Part shown: one piece after another, positions 38,042 to 52,992 of the stretch
Position numbering within the stretch: position 1 is the stretch's first letter
Layout: every line of letters starts with the position of its first letter
Assembly: GCF_016901015.1 (NCBI RefSeq)
Contig: NZ_JAFEUP010000003.1
Coordinates: 620,001 to 684,000, forward strand
Direction: 5' to 3'
Source of the DNA: Zestomonas insulae
Lineage (GTDB): Bacteria; Pseudomonadota; Gammaproteobacteria; Pseudomonadales; Pseudomonadaceae
DNA length: 64,000 bases
Program-made: the position numbers and the translations under genes
The notes under the pieces: model-generated
Told to the model about the DNA's origin: nothing
What the model saw: only the letters and a program-made list of their open reading frames with translations
The model's database searches: none

Positions 38042-38914
38042 GTGACTGTTTCCGATGCCCCGAGCGCTGCGTTCGGGACGCTGTATGTGGTGGCCACGCC
38101 GATTGGCAATCTCGACGACATCGGCGCGCGTGCGCTCAAGGTGCTGCGCGAGGTCGCGCTCATCGCGGCCGAAGACACCCGCCATTCGGTGCGCCTGCTC
38201 CAGCATTTCGGCATCGAGACGCCGCTAGCGGCCTGTCACGAGCACAACGAGCGTGCCGAGGGTGGGCGATTTCTGAGCAGGCTGCAGGCCGGTGACGACA
38301 TCGCGCTGATTTCCGATGCCGGCACGCCGCTGATCTCCGATCCGGGCTATCACCTGGTGCGTCAGGCGCGGGCGGCGGGCGTCAATGTGGTGCCGGTGCC
38401 GGGGCCCTGTGCGCTGATCGCGGCGCTGTCGGCGGCGGGTTTGCCGTCCGACCGGTTCATCTTCGAAGGTTTCTTGCCGGCCAAGGCGGCGGCGCGGCGT
38501 GCGCGTCTCGAGTTGGTCAAGGAAGAGCCGCGCACCTTAATCTTCTACGAGGCACCACACCGCATCCTCGAGTGCCTCGAAGACCTTGCCCTGGTGTTCG
38601 GTGGTGAGCGTCAGGCGGTGCTGGCCCGCGAGCTGACCAAGACCTTCGAGACCCTGAAAGGCGCGCCGCTGGCCGAATTGCAGACCTGGGTGGCGGCCGA
38701 CAGCAATCAGCAGCGCGGCGAGTGCGTGGTGCTGGTAGCGGGCTGGGAGGCCCCAGTCGGCGAGGAGGCGGTCAGTGCCGAAGCCTTGCGCGTGCTCGAT
38801 CTGCTACTCGCGGAGGTGCCGCTCAAGCGCGCGGCGGCACTGGCGGCGGAGATCACCGGAGTGCGCAAGAATTTGCTCTATCAGGCGGCTCTGGAGCGGC
38901 AAAAGTCCGAGTGA
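38042..38914 (+). CDS. rsmI: 16S rRNA (cytidine(1402)-2'-O)-methyltransferase RsmI
   Basis: This 290-residue tetrapyrrole-methylase-fold enzyme (YraL) has [22 protein letters not shown] near the start, [15 protein letters not shown] and [17 protein letters not shown]. It methylates the ribose of C1402 in the decoding centre, working with RsmH, which methylates the N4 position of the same base and is encoded 1.1 kb downstream. A GTG start at 38042 follows AGAGGTG. It is divergent from lpoA, and rnpB lies just downstream. Confidence 0.93.
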   Translation: MTVSDAPSAAFGTLYVVATPIGNLDDIGARALKVLREVALIAAEDTRHSVRLLQHFGIETPLAACHEHNERAEGGRFLSRLQAGDDIALISDAGTPLISDPGYHLVRQARAAGVNVVPVPGPCALIAALSAAGLPSDRFIFEGFLPAKAAARRARLELVKEEPRTLIFYEAPHRILECLEDLALVFGGERQAVLARELTKTFETLKGAPLAELQTWVAADSNQQRGECVVLVAGWEAPVGEEAVSAEALRVLDLLLAEVPLKRAAALAAEITGVRKNLLYQAALERQKSE

Positions 38915-38955
38915 CCCTTGTTCTGCGGCGGGCCTGTCGCTACCCTTGTCGGCGG

Positions 38956-39303
38956 AGAGTCGATCGGACAGTCGCTGTTCCCCGCTTGGGGAAGGGAGGA
39001 AAGTCCGGGCTCCATAGGGCAGAGTGCCAGGTAACGCCTGGGAGGCGCGAGCCTACGGAAAGTGCCACAGAAAATAACCGCCTAAGCGTTTCGGCGCCGG
39101 TAAGGGTGAAAAGGTGCGGTAAGAGCGCACCGCACGGCTGGCAACAGTCCGTGGCTAGGTAAACCCCACTCGGAGCAAGACCAAATAGGGTTCCATTGGC
39201 GTGGCCCGCGCTGGAACCGGGTAGGTTGCTAGAGGCGTCCAGTGATGGCCGTCGTAGAGGAATGACTGTCCTCGACAGAACCCGGCTTACAGATCGACTC
39301 TCC
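38956..39303 (+). ncRNA. rnpB: RNase P RNA component (type A)
   Basis: The P1 stem is formed by AGAGTCGATC at the 5' end and GATCGACTCT at the 3' end. The universally conserved GGGAGGAAAGTCCGGGCTCC stretch (38994-39012) and the 3' AGAGGAATGACTGTCC segment are present. The length of about 348 nucleotides fits the bacterial A-type ribozyme that trims tRNA 5' leaders. Ends are set from P1 pairing and may be off by a few bases. No clear Rho-independent terminator follows. Confidence 0.95.
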
Positions 39304-39499
39304 TTCTTACTTCCCTCGCGCTTCCTGCGCCTCGGTAATACCGAAAAAATCTTACTCTTAAGAAGTTACTTTAAGTTCGAGAATTAACTCTCGGAGTACT
39401 CAGGCATTTGCCCTCCGATATGTTGGCTGCCGTTCGTCAATTCCTTTCGAAAGTTCGCTAAATCTCCGTCCCATAAGGATTTTTCCGCTTTGGCGTGCC

Positions 39500-39529
39500 T
39501 TGACGCTGGGCTTCGCGCATTTCTATAGT
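39500..39529 (+). promoter_or_regulatory. Predicted sigma-70 promoter of the dcw cluster (Pmra)
   Basis: TTGACG (39500-39505), an 18-base spacer and TATAGT (39524-39529) give a predicted start near 39536. This is the strongest promoter match before the division cluster. Confidence 0.65.
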
Positions 39530-39537
39530 GTGCATAA

Positions 39538-39562
39538 GTGGCATGAAGTGGCATGAAGTGGG
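39538..39562 (+). promoter_or_regulatory. MraZ-type operator: three phased GTGGC/GTGGG boxes
   Basis: GTGGC (39538-39542), GTGGC (39548-39552) and GTGGG (39558-39562) repeat every ten bases, with ATGAA in both spacers, and a partial fourth GGG lies at 39568. Known MraZ operators are direct GTGGG repeats with 5-base spacers. The boxes start right at the predicted transcription start, so binding should block initiation. Confidence 0.7.
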
Positions 39563-39606
39563 TTACTGGGCCAGGGAAAGCAAACGAAAAGTGGGGAAAT
39601 GCAGCC

Positions 39607-40062
39607 GTGTTTCGCGGAGCTAACGCCATATCACTCGACGCAAAAGGTCGACTCGCGATGCCTAGCAGGTATCGGGACGAGATCGTCTCGCGTTCGGCTG
39701 GCCAGCTCATCGTCACTATTGATGCCGTCGACCCCTGCCTGTGTGTGTACCCCCTGCCTGAGTGGGAGCTGATCGAGGCCAAGCTGCGCGAACTGCCCTC
39801 CCTGCGTGAAGAAACCCGCCGCCTGCAACGTCTGCTGATTGGTAATGCCGTCGACCTGGAGCTCGATGGCAGTGGTCGTTTCCTGGTGCCGCCGCGTCTG
39901 CGCGAGTACGCCAAGCTGGACAAGCGCGCCATGCTGGTCGGCCAGCTGAACAAGTTTCAACTGTGGGATGAGGATGCCTGGAACGCGCTTTCTGAGGCGG
40001 ATCTGGCTGCCATTAAAGAGCCCGGCGGTCTGCCGGATGAACTGCGTGATTTGATTCTGTGA
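39607..40062 (+). CDS. mraZ: Transcriptional regulator MraZ
   Basis: This 151-residue protein has two AbrB-like swapped-hairpin domains, each carrying the DXXXR motif ([13 protein letters not shown] near the start and [15 protein letters not shown]). MraZ represses the dcw promoter by binding direct repeats. The GTG at 39607 gives the family N-terminus [14 protein letters not shown] and follows GTGGGGAAA, while an ATG 18 codons upstream would lie inside the operator. It heads the division and wall cluster. Confidence 0.94.
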   Translation: MFRGANAISLDAKGRLAMPSRYRDEIVSRSAGQLIVTIDAVDPCLCVYPLPEWELIEAKLRELPSLREETRRLQRLLIGNAVDLELDGSGRFLVPPRLREYAKLDKRAMLVGQLNKFQLWDEDAWNALSEADLAAIKEPGGLPDELRDLIL

Positions 40063-41002
40063 CCACGACCAGCCGTTTCCGCCATGTCACCGTCCTGCTC
40101 GAGGAGGCCGTCGAGGCCCTCGCCGTGCGCGCCGACGGCTGCTATTTGGACGGCACCTTCGGCCGTGGCGGGCACAGCCGGCTGATCCTGGAGAAGCTCG
40201 GGCCGGGTGGTCGGCTGGTCGGGTTCGACAAGGACCCACTGGCGATTGCCTCGGGACAGGAGCTGGCGGCCGAAGACGGCCGCTTTGTCGTTGTGCAGCG
40301 CAGCTTTGCGGAACTTGGCGAGCAAGTCGCTGTCGCCGGGCTGACCGGCAAGGTCGCCGGCGTGCTGCTCGACCTCGGCGTGTCGTCGCCGCAGTTGGAT
40401 GACGCCGAGCGCGGCTTCAGCTTCCTTAATGACGGCCCGCTCGACATGCGCATGAACCCGGATCGTGGCGTCAGCGCCGCCGACTGGCTGGCCAGTGCCG
40501 CTGAGGACGAGATCGCCCGAGTCTTCAAGGAATACGGCGAAGAGCGTTTCGCCAAGCGCATGGCGCGTGCCGTGGTGCAACGCCGAGCCGAGCGGCCGTT
40601 CGAGCGCACCGCCGACCTGGCCGAAGTGCTCAAGGAAGCCAATCCGGCCTGGGAAAAGAACAAACACCCGGCGACCCGGGCTTTCCAGGGGCTGCGTATC
40701 CATATCAACAGCGAGCTGGCTGATCTGGAGCGAGGTCTGGATGCGGCGTTGGAAGCGCTCGAAGTGGGTGGGCGATTGGTGGTGATCAGCTTCCACTCGC
40801 TGGAAGATCGCATCGTCAAACTGTTCATGCGCAAACATGCCAAGGGCGAGGCGGACAAGCTGCCGCGCAACCTACCGGTGGCGATCAAGCCGTTCGAGCC
40901 GCGCATCAAGCTGCTTGGCAAGCCGCAGTACGCGTCCGATGAGGAAGTCAAAGCCAACCCACGGTCGCGCAGTGCGGTCATGCGGGTTGCGGAGAAGCTG
41001 CG

Positions 41003-41006
<4 letters not shown>
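40059..41006 (+). CDS. rsmH: 16S rRNA (cytosine(1402)-N4)-methyltransferase
   Basis: This 315-residue SAM-dependent methyltransferase (MraW) has [14 protein letters not shown] in the cofactor motif and [20 protein letters not shown]. It modifies N4 of C1402 in 16S rRNA, the base whose ribose is methylated by RsmI. The GTG start overlaps the mraZ stop by four bases. Confidence 0.96.
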
Positions 41007-43028
<2,022 letters not shown>

Positions 43029-43029
<1 letters not shown>

Positions 43030-44492
43030 TGCCCATGCCCCTGAATCAACTCCTGCCGCAAGCGGAAAGCGCCGTACTGATCCGCGAACTCAGCCTGGAC
43101 AGCCGCAAGGTGCGTCCGGGCGATCTGTTCCTCGCCGTGCCCGGTGGGCAACAGGACGGCCGTGCGCACATCGCCGACGCCATCGCCCGCGGCGCGGCGG
43201 CGGTTGCCTACGAGGCCGAAGGTGCGCCGGCGATCGCTGCCGAGGGCGCCGTGCTGGTGCCGCTGAAAGGCCTGGCCAAGCAGCTGTCGGCGATTGCCGG
43301 GCGCTTCTATGGCGAGCCGAGCCGCGGCGTGCACCTGGTCGGCGTCACCGGAACCAACGGCAAGACCAGTGTCAGCCAGCTGATCGCCCAGGCGCTGGAC
43401 AGCTTCGGTGAGCCGTGCGGCATCATCGGCACGCTCGGCAGCGGCTTCCACGATGCGCTCGAACAGGGCCGCCACACCACGCCCGACCCGATTGGCGTGC
43501 AGGCCACCCTGGCGCAGCTGAAACAGGCCGGCGCTCGCGCAGTGGCCATGGAAGTGTCGTCGCACGGCCTCGACCAGGGCCGCGTCGCAGCGCTCGACTT
43601 CGACGTGGCAGTGTTCACCAACCTGTCGCGTGACCACCTCGACTACCACGGTTCGATGGAAGCCTACGGCGCGGCCAAGGCCCAGCTATTCGCCTGGCCG
43701 AGCCTGCGCTGCCGGGTGATCAACCTCGATGATGCCTTCGGTCGCCAGCTGGCTAGCGCCGAACACGCCTCGCGGCTGATCGGCTACAGCCTGGAAGACA
43801 GTTCCGCCTACCTGTATTGCCGCGATGTGCAGTTCGACGACGACGGCGTGCGCGCCCGCCTGATCACCCCGCGTGGCGAAGGCAGCCTGCGCAGCCCACT
43901 GCTCGGTCGCTTCAACCTGAGCAACCTGCTCGGCGTGATCGGTGCGCTGCTCGGCCTGGACTACCCGTTGGACGAAATTCTTAAGGCCCTGCCGACTCTG
44001 CAGGGCCCGGCCGGGCGCATGCAGCGCCTCGGTGGTGGCCAGCAGCCGCTGGTGGTGGTCGACTACGCGCACACCCCGGATGCCCTGGATAAGGTGCTCA
44101 CCGCGTTGCGTCCGCATGCGCGTGGTCGGCTGCTGTGCCTGTTCGGCTGCGGCGGCGATCGCGACCGCGGCAAGCGCCCGCTGATGGCCGAAGTGGTGGA
44201 GCGTCTGGCTGATGGCGTGCTGGTCACCGATGACAACCCGCGCAGCGAAGCGCCTGAGCAGATTTTTACCGACATCCGTGCCGGTTTCGCCGCGCCGGAA
44301 CGTGTCGAATTCGTCGCCGGGCGTGGCCAGGCGATTGCCCAGCTGGTCGCCACGGCGACCCGCGACGACGTGCTCGTGCTGGCCGGCAAGGGGCACGAGG
44401 ATTACCAGGAAATCAACGGCGAGCGTCATGACTTCTCCGATCTGGAAGAAGCCGCCAAGGCGCTGGTCGCGTGGGAGGTGGCGCATGCTTAA
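43029..44492 (+). CDS. murE: UDP-MurNAc-L-Ala-D-Glu:meso-diaminopimelate ligase
   Basis: This 487-residue Mur ligase has the ATP loop GVTGTNGKTSV and the DNPR motif (TDDNPRSEAP), which marks meso-diaminopimelate rather than lysine as substrate. It adds the third residue of the stem peptide. It overlaps ftsI by one base and murF by eight. Confidence 0.97.
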
Positions 44493-45855
44493 GTCGCTGC
44501 TGCTGAGTGAAATCAGTGCGCCACTGGAGGGCTGCCTGCACGGCGCCGACGTGGCGTTCAATGCGGTGAGCACCGACAGCCGCAGCATTCAGCCGGGCCA
44601 GCTGTTCGTCGCGCTGACCGGTCCACGCTTCGATGGCCACGCCTACTTGCAGGAAGTCGCCGCGAAAGGTGCAGTGGCGGCGCTGGTCGAGCGGCCGATC
44701 ACCGATGCTCCGCTGCCGCAGTTGCAGGTGCGTGACACCCGCCTGGCGCTCGGCCAGTTGGGGGCACTCAATCGCCAGGCCTATCAGGGCCCGCTCGCCG
44801 CAGTGACCGGTTCGAGCGGCAAGACTTCGGTCAAGGAAATGCTTGCCAGCATTCTGCGCGCCGGCCTGCAGGGCGAGGTGCTGGCCACCCGCGGCAACCT
44901 GAACAACGACCTCGGCGTACCGCTGACCCTGCTCGAACTCGGTCCAAAGCACGTCGGCGCAGTGATCGAGCTGGGCGCCAACCACATTGGCGAAATCGCC
45001 TACACCGTCGCGCTGACCCAGCCGCAGGTGGCGATCATCAACAACGCCGGCACCGCGCATGTGGGCGAGTTCGGCGGTCCGGAGAAGATCGTCGAGGCCA
45101 AGGGCGAGATTCTCGACGGCCTGGCCAGCCACGGCGTGGCGGTACTCAACCTCGACGATAAGGCCTTCGCTACCTGGCAGGCGCGGGCGGCCGGCCGCCG
45201 TGTACTGAGCTTCGCTCTGCAGCGCGGCAGCGCAGATTTCCATGCCACCGACCTGGCGCGCGACGCGCGCGGCTGCCAGGCCTTCACCCTGCACAGTCCG
45301 GCCGGTCAGGCGCGCATCCAGCTCAACCTGCTCGGCGCCCACAACGTCGCCAACGCGCTGGCCGCCGCGGCCGCCGCGCATGCGCTGCACGTGCCGCTGG
45401 TCGGCATCGTCGAGGGCCTGGAGGCCGTGCAGCCGGTCAAAGGCCGCGCCGTTGCGCAGCTGGCGACGAACGGTGTGCGGGTGATCGACGACAGCTACAA
45501 CGCCAACCCGACTTCGGTCTGCGCGGCCATTGATATACTCGCCGGGTTTTCCGGGCGCACTGTCCTGGTGCTGGGCGATATCGGTGAGCTGGGCGAATGG
45601 GCCGAACAGGGCCATCGCGATGTCGGCGACTATGCCGTCGGTAAGGTTTCCACGCTGTACGCCGTGGGTCCGCTGATGAAGCACGCGGTTCAAGCCTTCG
45701 GTGCTGAAGGCCGCCATTTCCCCGATCAAGCCAGCCTGATCGACGCGCTTCGCCACGAGCGGGGCGACACCACCATTCTGATCAAGGGTTCGCGCAGCGC
45801 GGCGATGGACAAAGTCGTCGCGGCGCTGTGCGGCACCACCGAGGAGAGTCATTAA
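44485..45855 (+). CDS. murF: UDP-MurNAc-tripeptide:D-Ala-D-Ala ligase
   Basis: This 456-residue Mur ligase has the ATP loop TGSSGKTSVKEML and the central-domain EIGANHIGEIAY-type segment (ELGANHIGEIAY). It adds D-Ala-D-Ala to finish the pentapeptide. The ATG at 44485 overlaps the end of murE, and a longer frame within murE has no family match. Confidence 0.96.
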   Translation: MLKSLLLSEISAPLEGCLHGADVAFNAVSTDSRSIQPGQLFVALTGPRFDGHAYLQEVAAKGAVAALVERPITDAPLPQLQVRDTRLALGQLGALNRQAYQGPLAAVTGSSGKTSVKEMLASILRAGLQGEVLATRGNLNNDLGVPLTLLELGPKHVGAVIELGANHIGEIAYTVALTQPQVAIINNAGTAHVGEFGGPEKIVEAKGEILDGLASHGVAVLNLDDKAFATWQARAAGRRVLSFALQRGSADFHATDLARDARGCQAFTLHSPAGQARIQLNLLGAHNVANALAAAAAAHALHVPLVGIVEGLEAVQPVKGRAVAQLATNGVRVIDDSYNANPTSVCAAIDILAGFSGRTVLVLGDIGELGEWAEQGHRDVGDYAVGKVSTLYAVGPLMKHAVQAFGAEGRHFPDQASLIDALRHERGDTTILIKGSRSAAMDKVVAALCGTTEESH

Positions 45856-46938
45856 ATGCTGCTGCTGCTGGCGGAGTACCTGCAACAGTTCTACAAGGGC
45901 TTCGCGGTCTTTCAATACCTGACCTTGCGCGGGATTCTCGGCGTGCTGACCGCCCTGGTGCTGTCGCTGTGGCTGGGCCCGTGGATGATCCGCACCCTGC
46001 AGATCCGCCAGATCGGCCAGGCGGTGCGCAACGACGGTCCGCAGTCGCACCTGTCGAAGAAGGGCACGCCGACCATGGGCGGGGCGCTGATTCTCTCCGC
46101 CATCGCCGTCAGCACCCTGCTGTGGGCCGACCTGTCGAACCGCTACGTGTGGGTGGTGCTGGCCGTGACCCTGCTGTTCGGCGGCATCGGCTGGGTCGAT
46201 GACTACCGCAAGGTGATCGAGAAGAACTCGCGCGGCTTGCCCAGCCGCTGGAAGTATTTCTGGCAGTCGGTGTTCGGCCTGGCCGCGGCGATCTTCCTCT
46301 TCGTCACCGCGCAGACCCCGGTGGAAACCACCCTGATCGTGCCGATGCTCAAAGACGTGAGCATTCCGCTGGGCGTCGGCTTCGTGGTGCTGACCTACTT
46401 CGTCATCGTCGGCACCAGCAACGCAGTCAACCTCACCGACGGCCTCGACGGCCTGGCCATCCTGCCGACCGTGCTGGTCGGCGGCGCGCTGGGCATCTTT
46501 TGCTACCTGTCGGGCAACGTGAAGTTCGCCGAATACCTGCTGATCCCCTATGTGCCGGGCGCCGGCGAGCTGATTGTGTTCTGCGGCGCGCTGATCGGCG
46601 CCGGGCTGGGCTTCCTGTGGTTCAACACCTACCCGGCACAAGTGTTCATGGGTGACGTCGGCGCGCTGGCGCTCGGCGCCGCGCTCGGCACCATCGCGGT
46701 GATCGTCCGCCAGGAGATCGTGCTGTTCATCATGGGCGGCGTGTTCGTCATGGAAACCCTGTCGGTGGTGATCCAGGTCGCCTCCTTCAAGCTCACGGGC
46801 AAGCGCGTATTCCGCATGGCACCGATTCACCACCATTTCGAACTGAAAGGCTGGCCGGAGCCGCGCGTGATCGTGCGGTTCTGGATCATCACCGTGGTAC
46901 TGGTGCTGGTCGGCCTGGCCACCCTGAAACTGAGGTAA
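45856..46938 (+). CDS. mraY: Phospho-N-acetylmuramoyl-pentapeptide transferase
   Basis: This 360-residue polytopic enzyme (about ten helices) has the conserved aspartate motifs GWVDDYRKV and [10 protein letters not shown], and MAPIHHHFE near the C-terminus. It transfers phospho-MurNAc-pentapeptide to undecaprenyl phosphate to make lipid I. It directly abuts the murF stop. Confidence 0.97.
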   Translation: MLLLLAEYLQQFYKGFAVFQYLTLRGILGVLTALVLSLWLGPWMIRTLQIRQIGQAVRNDGPQSHLSKKGTPTMGGALILSAIAVSTLLWADLSNRYVWVVLAVTLLFGGIGWVDDYRKVIEKNSRGLPSRWKYFWQSVFGLAAAIFLFVTAQTPVETTLIVPMLKDVSIPLGVGFVVLTYFVIVGTSNAVNLTDGLDGLAILPTVLVGGALGIFCYLSGNVKFAEYLLIPYVPGAGELIVFCGALIGAGLGFLWFNTYPAQVFMGDVGALALGAALGTIAVIVRQEIVLFIMGGVFVMETLSVVIQVASFKLTGKRVFRMAPIHHHFELKGWPEPRVIVRFWIITVVLVLVGLATLKLR

Positions 46939-46943
46939 GCAGA

Positions 46944-48290
46944 GTGTCGTTGATCGCTTCCGACCAGTTCCGCATCGTTGTCGGCCTCGGCAAGAGCGGC
47001 ATGTCCCTGGTGCGCTTCCTGGCGCGTCAGGGCGTGCGCTTCGCCGTGGCCGATACCCGTGCGAACCCGCCGGAACTGGCCACCCTGCAGCGCGACTACC
47101 CGCAGGTGGAAGTGCGCTGCGGCGAGCTGGACGTCGACTTCCTCAGCCGCGCCAACGAGCTGTACGTGAGTCCCGGTCTGGCCGTCTCGACGCCGGCCCT
47201 GCAGGAAGCGGCGGCACGCGGCACCAAGCTGTCCGGCGACATCGACCTGTTCGCCCGTCATGCCAAGGCGCCGATCGTCGCGATCACCGGCTCCAACGCC
47301 AAGAGCACCGTCACTACCCTGGTCGGCGAGATGGCCGTAGCGGCCGGTAAACGCGTCGCCGTCGGCGGCAACCTGGGCACCCCGGCGCTCGACCTGCTGA
47401 GCGATGACGTCGAGTTGTACGTCATCGAGCTGTCCAGCTTCCAGTTGGAAACCACCGACCAGCTGCAGGCCGAGGTGGCCACCTGCCTGAACGTCAGCGA
47501 AGACCACATGGACCGCTACAGCGGCCTGCCAGCCTATCACCTCGCCAAGCACCGGATCTTCCGTGGTGTGCGTCAGGTGGTGGTGAATCGCGACGATGCG
47601 CTGTCCCGTCCGCTGGTCAGCGACGAGGTACCGGTCTGGTCCTTCGGTCTCGGCAAGCCCGATTTCAAGCGCTTCGGTCTCCTCGAAGAAGACGGCGTGA
47701 AGTACCTGGCCTTCCAGTTCGACAAGCTGCTGCCGGTCAGCGAGTTGAAGATCCGTGGCGCCCACAACCAGTCCAACGCCCTGGCGGCGCTGGCTCTCGG
47801 GCATGCCGTCGGCCTGCCGATGCCGGCGATGCTGCAGGCGCTGCGCGAGTTCGGCGGCCTCGACCACCGCTGCCAGTGGGTCGGCGAGCGCAAGGGCGTG
47901 AACTACTACAACGACTCCAAGGCCACCAATGTTGGCGCCGCCCTGGCGGCGATCGACGGCCTGGGCGCCGACATTGACGGCAAGCTGGTGCTGATCGCCG
48001 GTGGCGACGGCAAGGGCGCCGATTTCTCCGCGCTGCGCGCGCCGGTGGCGAAGTTCTGCCGCGCGGTGGTGCTGCTCGGTCGCGATGCCGAGCTGATCGC
48101 CGCGGCACTCGGCGCCGCAGTGCCGCTGGTCCGCGTGCAGAGCCTCGATGAGGCTGTGGCGCGCTGCGCCGAGCTGGCCGAGTCGGCCGATGCGGTGCTG
48201 CTGTCGCCGGCCTGCGCCAGCCTCGACATGTTCAAGAATTTCGAAGAACGCGGACGCCTGTTCGCCCAAGCGGTGGAGGCGCTGCACTGA
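46944..48290 (+). CDS. murD: UDP-MurNAc-L-alanine:D-glutamate ligase
   Basis: This 448-residue Mur ligase has the ATP loop ITGSNAKSTVTTL and later LDHRCQWV and NDSKATN. It adds D-glutamate as the second stem residue. The GTG start at 46944 gives MSLIASDQFRIVVGLGKSG after AGGTAAGCAGA. The last base of its stop is the first base of ftsW. Confidence 0.96.
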   Translation: MSLIASDQFRIVVGLGKSGMSLVRFLARQGVRFAVADTRANPPELATLQRDYPQVEVRCGELDVDFLSRANELYVSPGLAVSTPALQEAAARGTKLSGDIDLFARHAKAPIVAITGSNAKSTVTTLVGEMAVAAGKRVAVGGNLGTPALDLLSDDVELYVIELSSFQLETTDQLQAEVATCLNVSEDHMDRYSGLPAYHLAKHRIFRGVRQVVVNRDDALSRPLVSDEVPVWSFGLGKPDFKRFGLLEEDGVKYLAFQFDKLLPVSELKIRGAHNQSNALAALALGHAVGLPMPAMLQALREFGGLDHRCQWVGERKGVNYYNDSKATNVGAALAAIDGLGADIDGKLVLIAGGDGKGADFSALRAPVAKFCRAVVLLGRDAELIAAALGAAVPLVRVQSLDEAVARCAELAESADAVLLSPACASLDMFKNFEERGRLFAQAVEALH

Positions 48291-49525
48291 TGCTGCCGAC
48301 CTTGCCTGGGCTGTTCCGTCCGTACCCGTCGCCGCTGTTCAGCCGGTGCGGCATCGACCTCGACTTCCCGCTGCTCGCCGGCTGCCTGGCGCTGCTCGGC
48401 CTGGGCCTGGTGATGATCACCTCGGCCTCCTCGGAAGTCGCCGCGGTGCAGTCCGGCAATCCGCTGTACCACATGATCCGCCACCTGATTTACGTGGCCA
48501 TCGGCCTGGGTGCCTGTGGCCTGACCCTGATGATCCCGCTAAGTTTCTGGCAGAACATGGGCGGCAAGCTGCTGCTCGCCGCCTTCGGTCTGCTGGTGCT
48601 GGTGCTGGTGCCGGGCATCGGTCGCGAGGTCAACGGTTCGATGCGCTGGATCGGCTTCGGCATGTTCAACGTGCAGCCCTCCGAGCTGGCCAAGGTGTTC
48701 GCGGTGATCTTCCTCGCCGGCTACCTGGTACGCCGCCAGGAAGAGGTGCGCGAGAGCTGGATGGGCTTCTTCAAGCCGTTCATCGTGCTACTGCCGATGG
48801 CCGGCCTGCTGCTGATGGAGCCGGACTTCGGCGCCACCGTGGTGATGATGGGCGCCGCCGCGGCGATGCTGTTCCTCGGCGGCGTCGGCCTGTTCCGCTT
48901 CGGCCTGATGGTCGCCCTGGCAGTCGGCGCCGTGGTCCTGCTGGTCAAGGCGCAGCCGTACCGGATGGCGCGTCTGACCACCTTCACCGATCCGTGGGCC
49001 GACCAGTTCGGTTCCGGCTATCAGCTGACCCAGGCGCTGATCGCCTTCGGTCGCGGCGAGTGGTTCGGCGTCGGCCTCGGCAACAGCATCCAGAAGCAGT
49101 TCTACCTGCCGGAAGCGCACACCGACTTCGTCTTCTCGGTGCTCGCCGAGGAGCTCGGCCTGATCGGTTCGCTGGCCACCGTGGCGCTGTTCGTGTTCGT
49201 CACCGTGCGCTCGCTGTACATCGGCCTGTGGGCCGAGAAGGCAGGGCAGTTCTTCTCCGCCTATGTCGCCTACGGCCTGGCCTTCCTGTGGATCGGCCAG
49301 TTCCTGATCAACATTGGGGTGAACGTCGGCCTGCTGCCGACCAAGGGCCTGACCCTGCCGTTCCTCAGTTATGGCGGCAGCTCGCTGGTGATCTGCTGCG
49401 TCTGCCTGGGCCTGCTGCTGCGCATCGAGTGGGAGCGTCGCACCCTGCTCGGCAGCGAAGAAATCGAGTTCAGCGAAGAGGATTTCGCCGAAGACCATCC
49501 GCCGTTACGGGAGCTGAGTCGATGA
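48290..49525 (+). CDS. ftsW: Septal peptidoglycan glycosyltransferase FtsW
   Basis: This 411-residue SEDS protein has about ten transmembrane helices and the family segments SFWQNMGG, GSMRWIGFGMFNVQPSELAK and GLTLPFLSYGGSSL. It polymerises septal glycan strands with FtsI. It overlaps murD by one base and murG by four (ATGA). Confidence 0.96.
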   Translation: MLPTLPGLFRPYPSPLFSRCGIDLDFPLLAGCLALLGLGLVMITSASSEVAAVQSGNPLYHMIRHLIYVAIGLGACGLTLMIPLSFWQNMGGKLLLAAFGLLVLVLVPGIGREVNGSMRWIGFGMFNVQPSELAKVFAVIFLAGYLVRRQEEVRESWMGFFKPFIVLLPMAGLLLMEPDFGATVVMMGAAAAMLFLGGVGLFRFGLMVALAVGAVVLLVKAQPYRMARLTTFTDPWADQFGSGYQLTQALIAFGRGEWFGVGLGNSIQKQFYLPEAHTDFVFSVLAEELGLIGSLATVALFVFVTVRSLYIGLWAEKAGQFFSAYVAYGLAFLWIGQFLINIGVNVGLLPTKGLTLPFLSYGGSSLVICCVCLGLLLRIEWERRTLLGSEEIEFSEEDFAEDHPPLRELSR

Positions 49526-50587
49526 CCGCGAATATCCTGATCATGGCCGGCGGCACCGGGGGCCACGTGTTCCCCGCGCTGGCCTGCGCCCGCGAATTCC
49601 AGGCGCGTGGCTACCGCGTGCACTGGCTGGGCACGCCGCGTGGCATCGAGAACGAACTGGTGCCGGCCGCTGGCCTGCCGCTGCACCTGATCCAGGTCAG
49701 CGGCCTGCGTGGCAAGGGCAAGCTGGCTTTGCTCAAGGCGCCGTTCCAACTGGTCAAGGCGCTGCTGCAGGCGCGTCAGGTGGTCAAGCAGCTGCAGCCG
49801 CTGTGCGTGCTGGGCATGGGTGGCTACGTTACCGGCCCGGGCGGCCTGGCCGCCAAGCTGGCCGGCGTGCCGCTGATCATCCACGAGCAGAACGCCGTGG
49901 CCGGTACCGCCAACCGTAGCCTGGCGCTGTTCGCCAAACGCATCTGCGAAGCCTTCCCGAATACCTTCGGACGCGGCAACGAGCGCCGTCGCCTGACCGG
50001 CAACCCGGTGCGCGAAGAACTGTTCCTTGAGACCCCGCGCGAGCCGCTGGCCAACCGTCGGCCGCGCCTGCTGGTGCTGGGCGGTAGCCTCGGCGCCGAG
50101 CCGCTGAACAAGCTGCTGCCGGCGGCGCTGGCGCAAGTCGCCGCCGACCTGCGTCCGGAAGTGGTGCACCAGGCCGGCAAACAGCACGACGCGCTGACCG
50201 CCGAGCGCTACGGCGACGCCGGGGTCAAAGCCCACGTGGTGCCGTTCATCCAGGACATGGCCGGCGCTTACGCCTGGGCCGATCTGGTGGTGTGCCGTGC
50301 CGGCGCGCTGACCATCAGTGAACTGGCCGCCGCCGGGCTGGCCTCGTTCCTGGTGCCGCTGCCGCATGCGATCGACGACCACCAGACCCGCAATGCCAAA
50401 TTCCTGGCCGAGGAGGGCGCCGCCCTCCTGCTGCCGCAAGCGACCACCGATGCCGACGATCTGGCCGCGTACCTGACAGAGGTTCTGATGCAACCCGAAC
50501 GATTGATTCAGATGGGCCGCCACGCGCGCCGTCTGGCCAAGCCCGACGCCACCCGAACGGTGGTCGATATCTGCCTGGAGGTGGCCC

Positions 50588-50595
<8 letters not shown>
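49522..50595 (+). CDS. murG: UDP-GlcNAc:lipid I N-acetylglucosaminyltransferase
   Basis: This 357-residue GT-B enzyme has the glycine-rich loop [14 protein letters not shown] at the N-terminus, [18 protein letters not shown], and a nucleotide-sugar site with [14 protein letters not shown]. It makes lipid II at the inner leaflet. The ATG at 49522 overlaps ftsW, and the frame upstream is a shadow of ftsW. It overlaps murC by eight bases. Confidence 0.97.
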
Positions 50596-52989
<2,394 letters not shown>

Positions 52990-52992
52990 GCC

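Larger units (their letters stand above)
39304..39606. other. Intergenic region between rnpB and mraZ
   Basis: The first part (39335-39400) is unusually AT-rich for this genome, with repeated CTTAA and TTAAG motifs and no long frame. The rest holds the mra promoter (39500-39529), MraZ-like boxes (39538-39562) and the mraZ leader. I see no extra gene. Confidence 0.6.

Noticed and set aside
44413..46836. Minus-strand open frame of 807 codons opposite murF and mraY
   Set aside because: It is antisense to clear dcw genes and rich in histidine, glutamine and alanine as expected of a shadow frame.
48148..49521. N-terminal extension of the murG frame through ftsW
   Set aside because: The frame is open but the translated part is an arginine- and proline-rich shadow of ftsW; murG starts at 49522 with its glycine-rich loop.
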